A stretch of DNA of 64,000 nucleotides, from NCBI GenBank assembly GCA_900318335.1, contig ONKF01000015.1, forward strand, positions 35,999-99,998, in the 5' to 3' direction. Position 1 is the first letter of the stretch, and each line of letters begins with the position of its first letter. Both the position numbers and the translations under genes were made by a program. Of this stretch, positions 38,110 to 46,112 are shown one piece after another. The notes under the pieces are model-generated. The model made no database searches. It saw only the letters and a program-made list of their open reading frames with translations, and was not told where the DNA came from. This stretch comes from an uncultured Prevotellaceae bacterium (lineage in GTDB: Bacteria; Bacteroidota; Bacteroidia; Bacteroidales; Muribaculaceae).

Positions 38110-38148
38110 TGCTCGCAGTTTAGAGTTTAAAGTTTAGAGTTTAGAGAG
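38109..38148 (+). repeat. Intergenic repeat element with four TTTAGAG-type heptamers
   Basis: Begins at the last base of the protease stop: ATGCTCGC, then four 7-nt units (38119-38146), in the same order as in the element at 30588, with a 9-bp block removed. It runs directly into the terminator stem. Confidence 0.88.
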
Positions 38149-38190
38149 TCATCCGTATTCATGATGAATGAAATACGGATGACTTCATTT
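38148..38190 (+). terminator. Hairpin terminator after the Tricorn-like protease
   Basis: A perfect 12-bp stem GTCATCCGTATT (38148-38159) / AATACGGATGAC (38172-38183) with a 12-base loop, followed by TTCATTT. Confidence 0.82.
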
Positions 38191-38314
38191 ATGGGTCGCA
38201 ATAAGATGGAACCAGTGGTTTTCCCACTTTTTTCACCTTGTTCACGTGTGCATGTTTCCTGTTTTCAGCATTATTACGTGCCGTGACGTATTTCACGGCG
38301 ATTGCTGCGTCACA
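38191..38314. other. Intergenic spacer with small hairpin
   Basis: No gene is seen. CCGTGA (38281-38286) and TCACGG (38293-38298) make a perfect 6-bp hairpin at the edge of the large inverted repeat. Confidence 0.5.
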
Positions 38315-38579
38315 GCAGGTCGAAGGCCTGCACAAGGCCAGCGGCCTTGAATAGGGATAGCCCCAGGGCGCATAGGCCGTAGGTCTATGTGGCCAGGGGA
38401 GTGAGAGCGATATGGAACGGGCCTCGTAGAGGGCCACCCAGTGCCATCATTTGTGGCCCCCTCCGGAGCCCGAGGTGTGTATATGTTCCCTGTCACCAAG
38501 CCACGAGGACCTACGGCCCTCGCGCCATGGTGTTTAATACAAGTCAAGGCTTTCAGCCTTGTGCAGACCTTCGGCCTGC
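38315..38579. repeat. Large imperfect inverted repeat (~265 bp), GC-rich
   Basis: Two arms of about 100 bp in opposite orientation. The left arm starts GCAGGTCGAAGGCCTGCACA (38315) and the reverse complement of the right arm starts GCAGGCCGAAGGTCTGCACA (38579 leftward); the similarity continues through the GGCCGTAGGTC block. A perfect inner stem GGGCCAC (38431-38437) / GTGGCCC (38453-38459) marks the centre near 38446. Short open frames here show no coding character. It could be a decayed miniature mobile element or a large folded RNA. Its high GC content contrasts with other intergenic DNA in the window. Confidence 0.85.
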
Positions 38580-38700
38580 CTATTCTACAACATAGCTTCT
38601 ATAGCTGGACGTTAAGGGTGGAAAGAGTGAAAAAACGAAAACAAAGGCCGTGAACTCTAAAAATATGTTTTCCGTTGCTTGTCATGTAGGAAAAATGCAG

Positions 38701-38708
38701 TATCTTCG
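38701..38708 (+). promoter_or_regulatory. Possible -7 promoter element for dxr
   Basis: TATCTTCG differs by one base from TAnnTTTG; the ATG of dxr is 22 bp downstream. A CTTG at 38678-38681, 19 bp upstream, is an imperfect -33 element. Confidence 0.45.
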
Positions 38709-38729
38709 CAATTTGTAACAAAACCAAGT

Positions 38730-39896
38730 ATGAGAGAAACCAAACGAAATATCGCGGTGCTGGGCAGCACGGGTTCCATCGGGCGGCAGACGCTCGACAT
38801 CATTGCTGAGTATCCCGACCTGTTCAACGCTTGGCTGCTGGTGGCACGCAGCAGTGCCGACCTGCTCATCCAGCAGGCGCGCCAGATGCGCCCACACATG
38901 GTGATCATCGCCGATGAACAGTACTACGAGTACGTGCGGGACGCGCTGGAGGACACCGACATCGAGGTGGCAACAGGCAGCGCCGCCATCGCCCAGGCTG
39001 TCACCGCCCCCGAGATCGACACTGTGGTGACCGCCATGGTGGGTTATAGCGGCCTGGAATCGACGATAGCAGCCATTGGAGCCGACAAGCGCATCGCCCT
39101 GGCCAACAAGGAGACGCTGGTGGTCGCCGGCGAATTGATTGACCGCTTGCTGAAAAAATCCGAGAGTGTGCTCTACCCTGTTGACAGCGAGCATGGCGCC
39201 TTTTACCAGTGCCTGGTGGGCGAGCGCATGCAGGATGTCGAGAAACTGTGGCTCACGGCCTCGGGTGGCCCTTTCCGCACGTTGCCCAAGGAACGGCTGG
39301 AGGCCGTCACCGCTGCCGATGCGCTTAAACATCCCAACTGGTCGATGGGTGCCAAAATCACCATCGACTCGGCAACGATGATGAATAAGGGTTTTGAGAT
39401 GATCGAGGCGCGTTGGCTGTTTGGCATCGAGCCCCGTGACATCGAGATTGTGGTTCACCCCCAGAGTATCATCCACTCGATGGTGGCCTTCAAGGATGGA
39501 TCGGTCAAGGCTCAGTTGGGTCTGCCCGATATGCACTTGCCCATACGTTACGCACTCGGATTGCCTGACGGCCGCCTGGCCAGTGACTGCCGCAAGATGA
39601 CCATCGAGGACATGGCCTGCTTAACGATGGAACGTCCCGATTTTGAAAAATTCCCGTTACTGAATACGGCCTATGCCGCTGCCCGCAAGGGAGGCACAGC
39701 CCCCTGTGTGATGAACGCTGCCAACGAGATTGCTGTGGCATCATTCTTGCAGGACAAAATCCGTTTTACCGACATTCACCGCATCATCGAGGAGACGATG
39801 GCATGGGCAAAATTTATCGAACAGCCTGGCTATGAGGACTACGTGGCAAGCAACGCTGCGGCGCGCGAATATGCATCTGGTCTGGTTGGGCATTAA
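38730..39896 (+). CDS. dxr: 1-deoxy-D-xylulose 5-phosphate reductoisomerase
   Basis: 388 residues, the usual length. It converts DXP to 2-C-methyl-erythritol 4-phosphate in the non-mevalonate isoprenoid pathway. The start at 38730 (MRETKRNIAVLGSTGSIG) puts the NADPH-binding GSTGSIG at the N terminus as in homologues; upstream in-frame codons belong to the promoter region. Later motifs are ANKETLVVAGELI, PVDSEHGAFYQCL (metal-binding acidic residues), LTASGGPFR, HPNWSMGAKITIDSATMMNKG and VVHPQSIIHSMV. It is followed by rseP, an arrangement also common in other bacteria. Confidence 0.97.
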   Translation: MRETKRNIAVLGSTGSIGRQTLDIIAEYPDLFNAWLLVARSSADLLIQQARQMRPHMVIIADEQYYEYVRDALEDTDIEVATGSAAIAQAVTAPEIDTVVTAMVGYSGLESTIAAIGADKRIALANKETLVVAGELIDRLLKKSESVLYPVDSEHGAFYQCLVGERMQDVEKLWLTASGGPFRTLPKERLEAVTAADALKHPNWSMGAKITIDSATMMNKGFEMIEARWLFGIEPRDIEIVVHPQSIIHSMVAFKDGSVKAQLGLPDMHLPIRYALGLPDGRLASDCRKMTIEDMACLTMERPDFEKFPLLNTAYAAARKGGTAPCVMNAANEIAVASFLQDKIRFTDIHRIIEETMAWAKFIEQPGYEDYVASNAAAREYASGLVGH

Positions 39897-39952
39897 TTGA
39901 CACAAACTAAACGTAATCAAAGCCTCGAAATATCAACCGTGAGGCAAATTAA

Positions 39953-39973
39953 AACCGACAACTGACAACTAAA
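39953..39973 (+). repeat. Heptamer array, three AACTGAC-type units in leader
   Basis: Units AACCGAC, AACTGAC and AACTAAA in 7-nt phase end 4 nt before the ATG of rseP. Confidence 0.85.
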
Positions 39974-39977
39974 AAAT

Positions 39978-41414
39978 ATGGATTTATCTTTTTTATTGAC
40001 CTCATCCTTCTGGATCAAAGCAGCAGAGCTGTTTTTAGCACTCAGCATTCTGGTTGTGTTTCATGAATTTGGTCACTACACGTTTGCACGCCTGTTTGGC
40101 GTCTGGGTAGAGAAATTTTACATGTTCTTCAATTACAAGCTCACCCTTGTCAAGTGGAAACCCGGCAAGTACCTCAAGTGGTTCTCATGGGGTAAAGAAA
40201 TGGGTGCCATGGAAGACAGCAACCCTAACGAGAATAAAGACTCGTGGCGCGCGACGGAATATGGCATCGGCTGGATTCCACTCGGTGGCTATTGCGCTAT
40301 CTCGGGCATGATTGACGAGTCGATGAACACCGAGGCCATGAAGCAGCCTGCCAAGCCGTGGGAATTTCGCAGCAAGGCCGCCTGGAAGCGCCTGCTCATC
40401 ATGCTGGGTGGCGTGTTGTTCAACCTGCTGCTCGCGATGATCATCTACTCGGGCATTGTCTATACCCAGGGCGAACAGATCATTCGGTTTACTGACATCA
40501 CCGAGGGTATGACCTTCAGCGACACGATGAAGAAGGCCGGATTTGCCGATGGTGACATCATCTTTAAGGCCGACGGACATGAACTGAACAACATGTTCAA
40601 CGCCAGTGAGTTCAACGACGTGCTGCTGGCTAAGCAAGTGACCGTACTGCGCAACAACGAGGAAAAGGTAATCAACATGCCCAAGGACATGTTGTCTGAC
40701 CTTGAAAAGGACGCTAAAGAAGGCATTGGCCCAATGGAGCCGCGATTGCCAGTTGTGGTCAAGGAGACAATGCTGCATCAGGGCGGTGAAAAGGCCGGCC
40801 TGCAACCTGGCGACCGCATGAAGGCCGTGAACGGTGTCGCAACGCCCACGTTCACCGAATTTTCACAGGAATTACTCAAAAATAAAGGTAAAACTGTCAC
40901 ACTGCAATATCTGCGTAACGGTCAAGTAGTGACCGCTACCGATGTGCCCATCGATGGCGATGGCAAGTTGGGCATCATGCTGGAAGACATGAAGACGGTC
41001 TATGGTTCCACCCTGCGCCATTACAATTTCTTCCAGTCCATTCCGCGAGGCATCGTGATGACCTGGACCCAGACGGCAAGCTACGTCAAGCAGCTCAAAT
41101 TGATTTTCACCCCCACGGGTGCAAAGAGCGTCGGCAGCTTCGGAACCATCGGCAGCATATTTCCCCCGACCTGGGATTGGGTGCGTTTCTGGGACATCAC
41201 GGCATTTATCTCGGTCATCCTTGCTGTCATGAACCTGTTGCCCATCCCCGCCCTTGACGGCGGTCACGTGGTATTCCTGCTGTTTGAAATGATTACCCGT
41301 CGCAAACCCAGCCTCAAGTTCATGGAGGTGGCTCAGATGGTAGGCATGTTCTTGATTATCGCCCTGATGGTGCTTGCCATCGGTAACGACATCTTCAGGT
41401 TTATAATTAAATAG
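39978..41414 (+). CDS. rseP: RseP-type site-2 intramembrane protease
   Basis: 478 residues. The zinc site HEFGH (H29, E30, H33) lies in the first membrane helix, and the second metal-binding motif is in NLLPIPALDGGHVVF near residue 420. One clear PDZ domain (near 255-330, GGEKAGLQPGDRMKAVNG) and a second more divergent one lie in the periplasmic segment. The enzyme cleaves membrane-bound substrates such as anti-sigma factors and signal-peptide remnants. This genome carries an ECF/anti-sigma pair 20 kb away that could be a substrate; that is only a possibility. Confidence 0.95.
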   Translation: MDLSFLLTSSFWIKAAELFLALSILVVFHEFGHYTFARLFGVWVEKFYMFFNYKLTLVKWKPGKYLKWFSWGKEMGAMEDSNPNENKDSWRATEYGIGWIPLGGYCAISGMIDESMNTEAMKQPAKPWEFRSKAAWKRLLIMLGGVLFNLLLAMIIYSGIVYTQGEQIIRFTDITEGMTFSDTMKKAGFADGDIIFKADGHELNNMFNASEFNDVLLAKQVTVLRNNEEKVINMPKDMLSDLEKDAKEGIGPMEPRLPVVVKETMLHQGGEKAGLQPGDRMKAVNGVATPTFTEFSQELLKNKGKTVTLQYLRNGQVVTATDVPIDGDGKLGIMLEDMKTVYGSTLRHYNFFQSIPRGIVMTWTQTASYVKQLKLIFTPTGAKSVGSFGTIGSIFPPTWDWVRFWDITAFISVILAVMNLLPIPALDGGHVVFLLFEMITRRKPSLKFMEVAQMVGMFLIIALMVLAIGNDIFRFIIK

Positions 41415-41429
41415 GCTTCAGGAAATAAA

Positions 41430-41450
41430 AACTAAGGACTAAAAACTAAA
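41430..41450 (+). repeat. Heptamer array, three AACTAAA-type units in leader
   Basis: Units AACTAAG, GACTAAA and AACTAAA in perfect 7-nt phase end 2 nt before the ATG at 41453. Confidence 0.88.
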
Positions 41451-41452
41451 AG

Positions 41453-42634
41453 ATGCTATACAAGTCAGTTACACTCAAGCGCGGCAAGGAGGAGTCCCTC
41501 CAGCGGTTCCATCCCTGGGTGTTCTCGGGAGCTATCGCGGCTGCCGACGACACTATTGAGGAGGGCGACCTGGTGACCGTGTATGCCCACGACGGTACCC
41601 TCATCGGGCACGGACACAGCCAGATAGGGAGCATCGCCGTGAGAATGCTCACATTCGACGACACGGCTATCGACGAGGCCTTCTTTGAGCAGCGCCTCAA
41701 CGCCGCTTACCAGATGCGTCAGACCCTGGGGCTGCAACGCGAGGACAACAACGCCTTCCGTCTGGCGCATGGCGAGGGTGATTTCCTGCCGGGACTCGTG
41801 GTGGACATCTATGGTCCCACCGCAGTCATGCAGGCGCACTCACCGGGTATGCACTTCGCCCGCAACGTCATAGCCAAGGCTTTGACCCAGCTGCCGGGCG
41901 TGCGCAACGTCTATTACAAGAGCGAGACCACCCTACCCTACAAGGCCCACCTTGACCCGATGAACGACTATATCATTGGCGGCATGGAGACCGACGAGGC
42001 TTTGGAGAACGGGCTGCGCTTCCACGTGGACTGGCTCAAGGGCCAGAAGACAGGATTCTTTGTTGACCAGCGCGAGAACCGCAGTCTGCTGGAGCATTAC
42101 AGCAAGGGACGACGGGTGCTCAATATGTTCTGCTACACGGGCGGATTCTCGGTCTATGCCCTGCGCGGTGGTGCCACCCTGGTTCACTCGGTAGACAGTT
42201 CGGCCAAGGCTGTGCGACTCACCGATGATAACGTGGCGCTGAATTTCGCCCCTGAGGACGGCCGCCACAAGTCCTTTGCCGAGGATGCTTTCAAGTTTCT
42301 CGACGCGATGGAAAAGGATGCCTATGACCTGGTTATTCTCGATCCCCCGGCATTTGCCAAGCACAAGAGTGCCCTGCGCAACGCCCTCGTGGGCTATCGT
42401 CGCCTGAATGCCAAGGCCCTCGAGAAGATGCCTCACGGCAGTATCCTGTTCACATTCTCGTGCTCTCAGGCCGTGAACAAGGAGCAGTTCCGCCTGGCTG
42501 TCTTCAGCGCAGCTGCTCAGACTCGCCGCAAGGTTCGCATCCTGCACCAGCTCACCCAGCCCGCCGACCATCCCATTAACATCTATCACCCTGAGGGCGA
42601 ATACCTCAAGGGCTTGGTCCTGTATGTGGAATGA
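41453..42634 (+). CDS. Class I rRNA methyltransferase, RlmI-like
   Basis: 393 residues. An N-terminal PUA-type RNA-binding domain (about 1-75; RFHPWVFSGAI) precedes a Rossmann methyltransferase (about 180-390) with an S-adenosylmethionine motif VLNMFCYTGGFSVYALRGGA, an acidic residue at VDSSAKAV, and the catalytic motif VILDPPAFAKHK. The C-terminal part has FSCSQAVNKEQF and QPADHPIN, typical of RlmI (23S rRNA m5C1962 methyltransferase). Its target is inferred from family resemblance; other m5C methyltransferases share the fold. Confidence 0.92.
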   Translation: MLYKSVTLKRGKEESLQRFHPWVFSGAIAAADDTIEEGDLVTVYAHDGTLIGHGHSQIGSIAVRMLTFDDTAIDEAFFEQRLNAAYQMRQTLGLQREDNNAFRLAHGEGDFLPGLVVDIYGPTAVMQAHSPGMHFARNVIAKALTQLPGVRNVYYKSETTLPYKAHLDPMNDYIIGGMETDEALENGLRFHVDWLKGQKTGFFVDQRENRSLLEHYSKGRRVLNMFCYTGGFSVYALRGGATLVHSVDSSAKAVRLTDDNVALNFAPEDGRHKSFAEDAFKFLDAMEKDAYDLVILDPPAFAKHKSALRNALVGYRRLNAKALEKMPHGSILFTFSCSQAVNKEQFRLAVFSAAAQTRRKVRILHQLTQPADHPINIYHPEGEYLKGLVLYVE

Positions 42635-42705
42635 TGACGCACTTGCGTGGAAAATGTGTAAAAAGTGGAAAAAACGAATTAATCATCATAATAGTTATCA
42701 AGACA

Positions 42706-43158
42706 ATGAAAAAGTATTTTATTCTTCTGGCAGCCGTGGCACTGATGGCCATGACCGCTTGTAACGAGAAACCCGCTAAGAATGCCGACGCGCCCGCAAC
42801 CGAGCAGACCGACAACGGCAAAGCCGGAACCCCCAAGGTGAATGTTGAAAAAGCCGCTCCCACCGAGGACGGAAAAGACCACACCGTGGCCGAGTTTAAT
42901 ACCAAGGAGTATCAGGTGCGCCTTGAGAACCTCGCCGACGGCACCTTCCGCTTGAGCATGTGGAAAGCCGGTGAGGACAAGAGCAGCAAGCCCGAACGTC
43001 TGGTAGAGACCAAGAAGTGTGTGCTGCAAGGCAAGAACTACCTGATGAAGGATGATGATGGCAACCATTACATCATCACCAATGCCGATGGTAAGAACGA
43101 GATTACCATCATGAGTTCTAACAGCATCGTTTATCACGGTGATAATAGCGGCAAGTAA
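42706..43158 (+). CDS. Small lipoprotein of unknown function
   Basis: 150 residues from the ATG at 42706, which opens a clean lipoprotein signal (MKKYFILLAAVALMAMTAC). After a Pro/Ala/Lys-rich acidic linker (about 20-60) there is a compact beta-rich domain of about 85 residues (YQVRLENLADGTFRLSMWKAG). No family is recognised. The gene stands 6 bp upstream of another lipoprotein gene and is probably cotranscribed with it and DPP III. Confidence 0.78.
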   Translation: MKKYFILLAAVALMAMTACNEKPAKNADAPATEQTDNGKAGTPKVNVEKAAPTEDGKDHTVAEFNTKEYQVRLENLADGTFRLSMWKAGEDKSSKPERLVETKKCVLQGKNYLMKDDDGNHYIITNADGKNEITIMSSNSIVYHGDNSGK

Positions 43159-43164
43159 TCGGAT

Positions 43165-43950
43165 ATGAAGAAAACCGTTATTCTGCTCGCCATGCTTGGC
43201 CTGGTGCTGTCTTCCTGCTCCAAACTGGAGCGGAACGAGAAGAAATACCTCGACGGCATCTTGAGCGAGGATTATGCAACCTCCAACCAGGCGATGGCCG
43301 AGTTCAACAAGTGGATGACTGCCGACGAGGCCACTATGACCTATGACTTCAACCTCATGCGTGAGAAGTTGGGGATGAAGATCGTCGATAGTCCTGACGG
43401 CAAGTTGCGTTGCTATAGCTGGATCACCAGCCGTGGAGATACCATTTGCAACTATGCCAACATCGTTCAAATGATTGTGAACGGCCAGATGGTGGGATAT
43501 GCTGGTCCGCTGGAAGTCATGCTCACCGGACGCAAACCTGCGGTTGGGCGTCAATGGTCACTGTCACACAGCATCGACACCATTTATCAGCTTGAGGCAA
43601 AACCACAGCCCATTTACTTGATCGAGCAGTCCTATGTCAATGAGACAGGCTTGAGCTTTTCTTACCTCTCGGCAGCTGCGCCCAACGGCGTGTTATTGAA
43701 GATATTGCCTTTCTTCTTTAACGGCATTGAGACCGCAGGCAACCGCGGGTATGTTGACGATGGCAAGGTGAACAAGAAAGACCTCATCAAGTGGGACGCC
43801 AAAGAAGGCAAGCTCTATTCCTACATGACCGATGACCAGAATCACGTCATCCCTGGCAAGTATGAGACCTATGTCTTGGGTGTGAATCAGTTTACCAAGG
43901 TCGATGAGCCTCAGAATGATAACAATAAAACCGAAAATATCAATAACTAA
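43165..43950 (+). CDS. Lipoprotein of unknown function
   Basis: 261 residues with lipobox LVLSSC (Cys 19). A short helical segment (EEKYLDGILSEDYAT-like) is followed by a beta-rich domain and a low-complexity Asn/Asp tail. I recognise no named domain. It follows the small lipoprotein gene after 6 bp and precedes the DPP III gene by 9 bp, so the three make one operon. The tail could be a flexible surface anchor. Confidence 0.78.
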   Translation: MKKTVILLAMLGLVLSSCSKLERNEKKYLDGILSEDYATSNQAMAEFNKWMTADEATMTYDFNLMREKLGMKIVDSPDGKLRCYSWITSRGDTICNYANIVQMIVNGQMVGYAGPLEVMLTGRKPAVGRQWSLSHSIDTIYQLEAKPQPIYLIEQSYVNETGLSFSYLSAAAPNGVLLKILPFFFNGIETAGNRGYVDDGKVNKKDLIKWDAKEGKLYSYMTDDQNHVIPGKYETYVLGVNQFTKVDEPQNDNNKTENINN

Positions 43951-43959
43951 AACAATTTT

Positions 43960-45960
43960 ATGAAGAAAACCATTCTTGCCGTCCTCGCTACGACGGCGTT
44001 AGCAACTACAGCTATGGCACAGAACAGCAGCTTTGACTACAATGTTGACCGCTTTGCCGACATCGAGGTGCTCCGCTACCAGGTGCCTGGCTTTGAAGAA
44101 CTCTCGCTCCAGCAGAAGGAGCTGGTCTATTACCTCACCGAGGCCGCGCTCAATGGCCGCGACATCCTGTTTGACCAGAACTGCAAGTACAACCTGATGG
44201 TTCGCCAGACCCTTGAGGACATCTATACCAACTACAAGGGCAGCAAAACCGACAAGGATTACCTGGCTTTTGAAAAATACCTGAAGCAGGTGTGGTTTGG
44301 TAACGGCATTCATCACCACTACTCGATGGACAAGTTCATCCCCGAGTTTTCCAAAGCCTTCTTTGACACTCAGTTTGCCGCCCTTCCCGGTGCCGACAAG
44401 CGTACAGGCGAAAAGAAAGTGCTGGACCGCGTCATCTTTGACCCCACCTTCATGGCCAAGCGTGTAAACCAAGCTGATGGCGAGGATTTGATCCTGACAT
44501 CAGCCTGCAACATGTACGAGGGTGTGACCCAACAGGAAGTTGAGGATTACTATAACAACCTCAAGGACACCACCGACCTCACCCCGGTTTCGTGGGGCTT
44601 GAATTGCAAGGTGGTGAAGCGCGACGGCAAGATTGTCGAGGAGCCTTACAAGGTGGGTGGCCTCTATAGCAAGGCCATCGAGAAAATCGTCTACTGGCTC
44701 CAGAAGGCTGCCACCGTGGCCGAGAACGAGGGCCAGCGTGCCTATATCAATGAGCTGATTAAGTTCTATCAGACCGGTTCGCTCAAGACCTTCGATGATT
44801 ACAGCATCATGTGGGCCGAGGAAACCCAGAGCGATGTGGACTTCATCAATGGCTTTATCGAGAGCTACGGCGATCCCCTGGGCATGACGGGTTCATGGGA
44901 AGGCATGGTCAACTTCAAGGACAAGGCCGCATCACGCCGTTCCAAACTCATCAGCGAGAACGCTCAGTACTTCGAGAGCAACTCGCCCGTTGACAACCGC
45001 TTCAAGAAGAAAAACGTGAAAGGCGTCAGCGCCAAGGTCATCACCGCAGCCATTCTGGCTGGTGACAGCTATCCCTCGACTCCCATCGGCATCAACCTGC
45101 CCAACAGCAACTGGATTCGTGCCGCCCACGGTTCCAAGTCGGTTTCTATCGACAACATCACCGACGCCTACAACAAGGTGGCTGCCGGTACCGGCTTCAA
45201 CGAGGAGTTTGCTTACAGCAATGTTGAGGTTGAACTCATGAAGAAATACCTTGACCTTGCCGACGCCCTGCATACCGACCTGCACGAGTGCCTGGGCCAT
45301 GCTTCGGGCCAATTGCTGCCCGGCGTTGACCAGGATGCCCTCAAGGCCTATGGCTCATCGCTCGAGGAAGGCCGCGCCGACCTGTTCGCCCTCTATTACC
45401 TTGCCGATCCCAAGCTTGTCGAGTTGGGCATCTTCCCCAACAACGATGTGTACAAGGCTGAGTACTACAAGTACATCATGAACGGCCTGATGACCCAGTT
45501 GACCCGCATCGTGCCCGGTAAGGACATCGAGGAGGCTCACATGCGCAACCGCAAGTTCATCAGTGAGTGGTGCTACCAGCACGGCAAGAAGGACAACGTC
45601 ATCGAGTATGTGAAGCGTGATGGCAAGACCTATATCCGTGTCAATGACTACGAGAAACTGCGTGGCCTGTTCGCTCAGCTCCTTGCCGAGGTACAGCGCA
45701 TCAAGAGCGAGGGTGACTACGAGGCTGGCCGCCAGCTTGTCGAGACCTACGGTGTCAAGGTGGATCCCGCTATCCACAAGGAGGTTCTCGCCCGCTACGA
45801 GGGCCTGAACATCGCTCCTTACAAGGGCTTTGTCAACCCCATCTACACTCCGGTCTATGACAACAATGGCAAGCTCATCGACGTCAAAATCTCTTACACC
45901 GAGAATTACATCGACCAGATGCTTCGCTACGGTCGTGACTACTCTCCCCTGACCCGTTAA
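43960..45960 (+). CDS. Dipeptidyl peptidase III (family M49)
   Basis: 666 residues with an N-terminal signal peptide (MKKTILAVLATTALATTAMAQ), so it is exported, as in other Bacteroidota DPP III. The zinc motif HECLGH begins at H442 with the general-base Glu at 443, and the second motif EEGRAD (from E469) supplies the third ligand. HECLGH rather than HELLGH is the form reported for Bacteroidota homologues. The enzyme removes dipeptides from the N terminus of short peptides, here presumably in the periplasm. A terminator follows. Confidence 0.96.
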   Translation: MKKTILAVLATTALATTAMAQNSSFDYNVDRFADIEVLRYQVPGFEELSLQQKELVYYLTEAALNGRDILFDQNCKYNLMVRQTLEDIYTNYKGSKTDKDYLAFEKYLKQVWFGNGIHHHYSMDKFIPEFSKAFFDTQFAALPGADKRTGEKKVLDRVIFDPTFMAKRVNQADGEDLILTSACNMYEGVTQQEVEDYYNNLKDTTDLTPVSWGLNCKVVKRDGKIVEEPYKVGGLYSKAIEKIVYWLQKAATVAENEGQRAYINELIKFYQTGSLKTFDDYSIMWAEETQSDVDFINGFIESYGDPLGMTGSWEGMVNFKDKAASRRSKLISENAQYFESNSPVDNRFKKKNVKGVSAKVITAAILAGDSYPSTPIGINLPNSNWIRAAHGSKSVSIDNITDAYNKVAAGTGFNEEFAYSNVEVELMKKYLDLADALHTDLHECLGHASGQLLPGVDQDALKAYGSSLEEGRADLFALYYLADPKLVELGIFPNNDVYKAEYYKYIMNGLMTQLTRIVPGKDIEEAHMRNRKFISEWCYQHGKKDNVIEYVKRDGKTYIRVNDYEKLRGLFAQLLAEVQRIKSEGDYEAGRQLVETYGVKVDPAIHKEVLARYEGLNIAPYKGFVNPIYTPVYDNNGKLIDVKISYTENYIDQMLRYGRDYSPLTR

Positions 45961-45991
45961 TCAACGGAATCAGAGAACTCTGAAACTCCAA

Positions 45992-46034
45992 CGAGGAGGC
46001 GGCCATCACTATTGGTCGTCTCCTCGCCGTTTTT
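45992..46034 (+). terminator. Rho-independent terminator after DPP III
   Basis: A 13-bp stem CGAGGAGGCGGCC (45992-46004) / GGTCGTCTCCTCG (46014-46026) with two G-U type pairs, followed by a T5 tract to 46034. Confidence 0.85.
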
Positions 46035-46050
46035 ACAAACAGGGGCAAAT

Positions 46051-46083
46051 TATTGCTAAAATGTCATATTTTCATTAATTTTG
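46051..46083 (+). promoter_or_regulatory. Predicted promoter for the hexosaminidase gene
   Basis: TAATTTTG at 46076-46083 matches the -7 element, with the sequence ATTG (46052-46055) about 20 bp upstream as a weak -33. Confidence 0.55.
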
Positions 46084-46112
46084 CGACATTGTAATATCCA
46101 AAACTCAAAATA

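Noticed and set aside
38389-38653. Short open frames inside the large inverted repeat
   Set aside because: They follow the GC-rich palindrome on both strands and have no conserved features; the structure explains them better.
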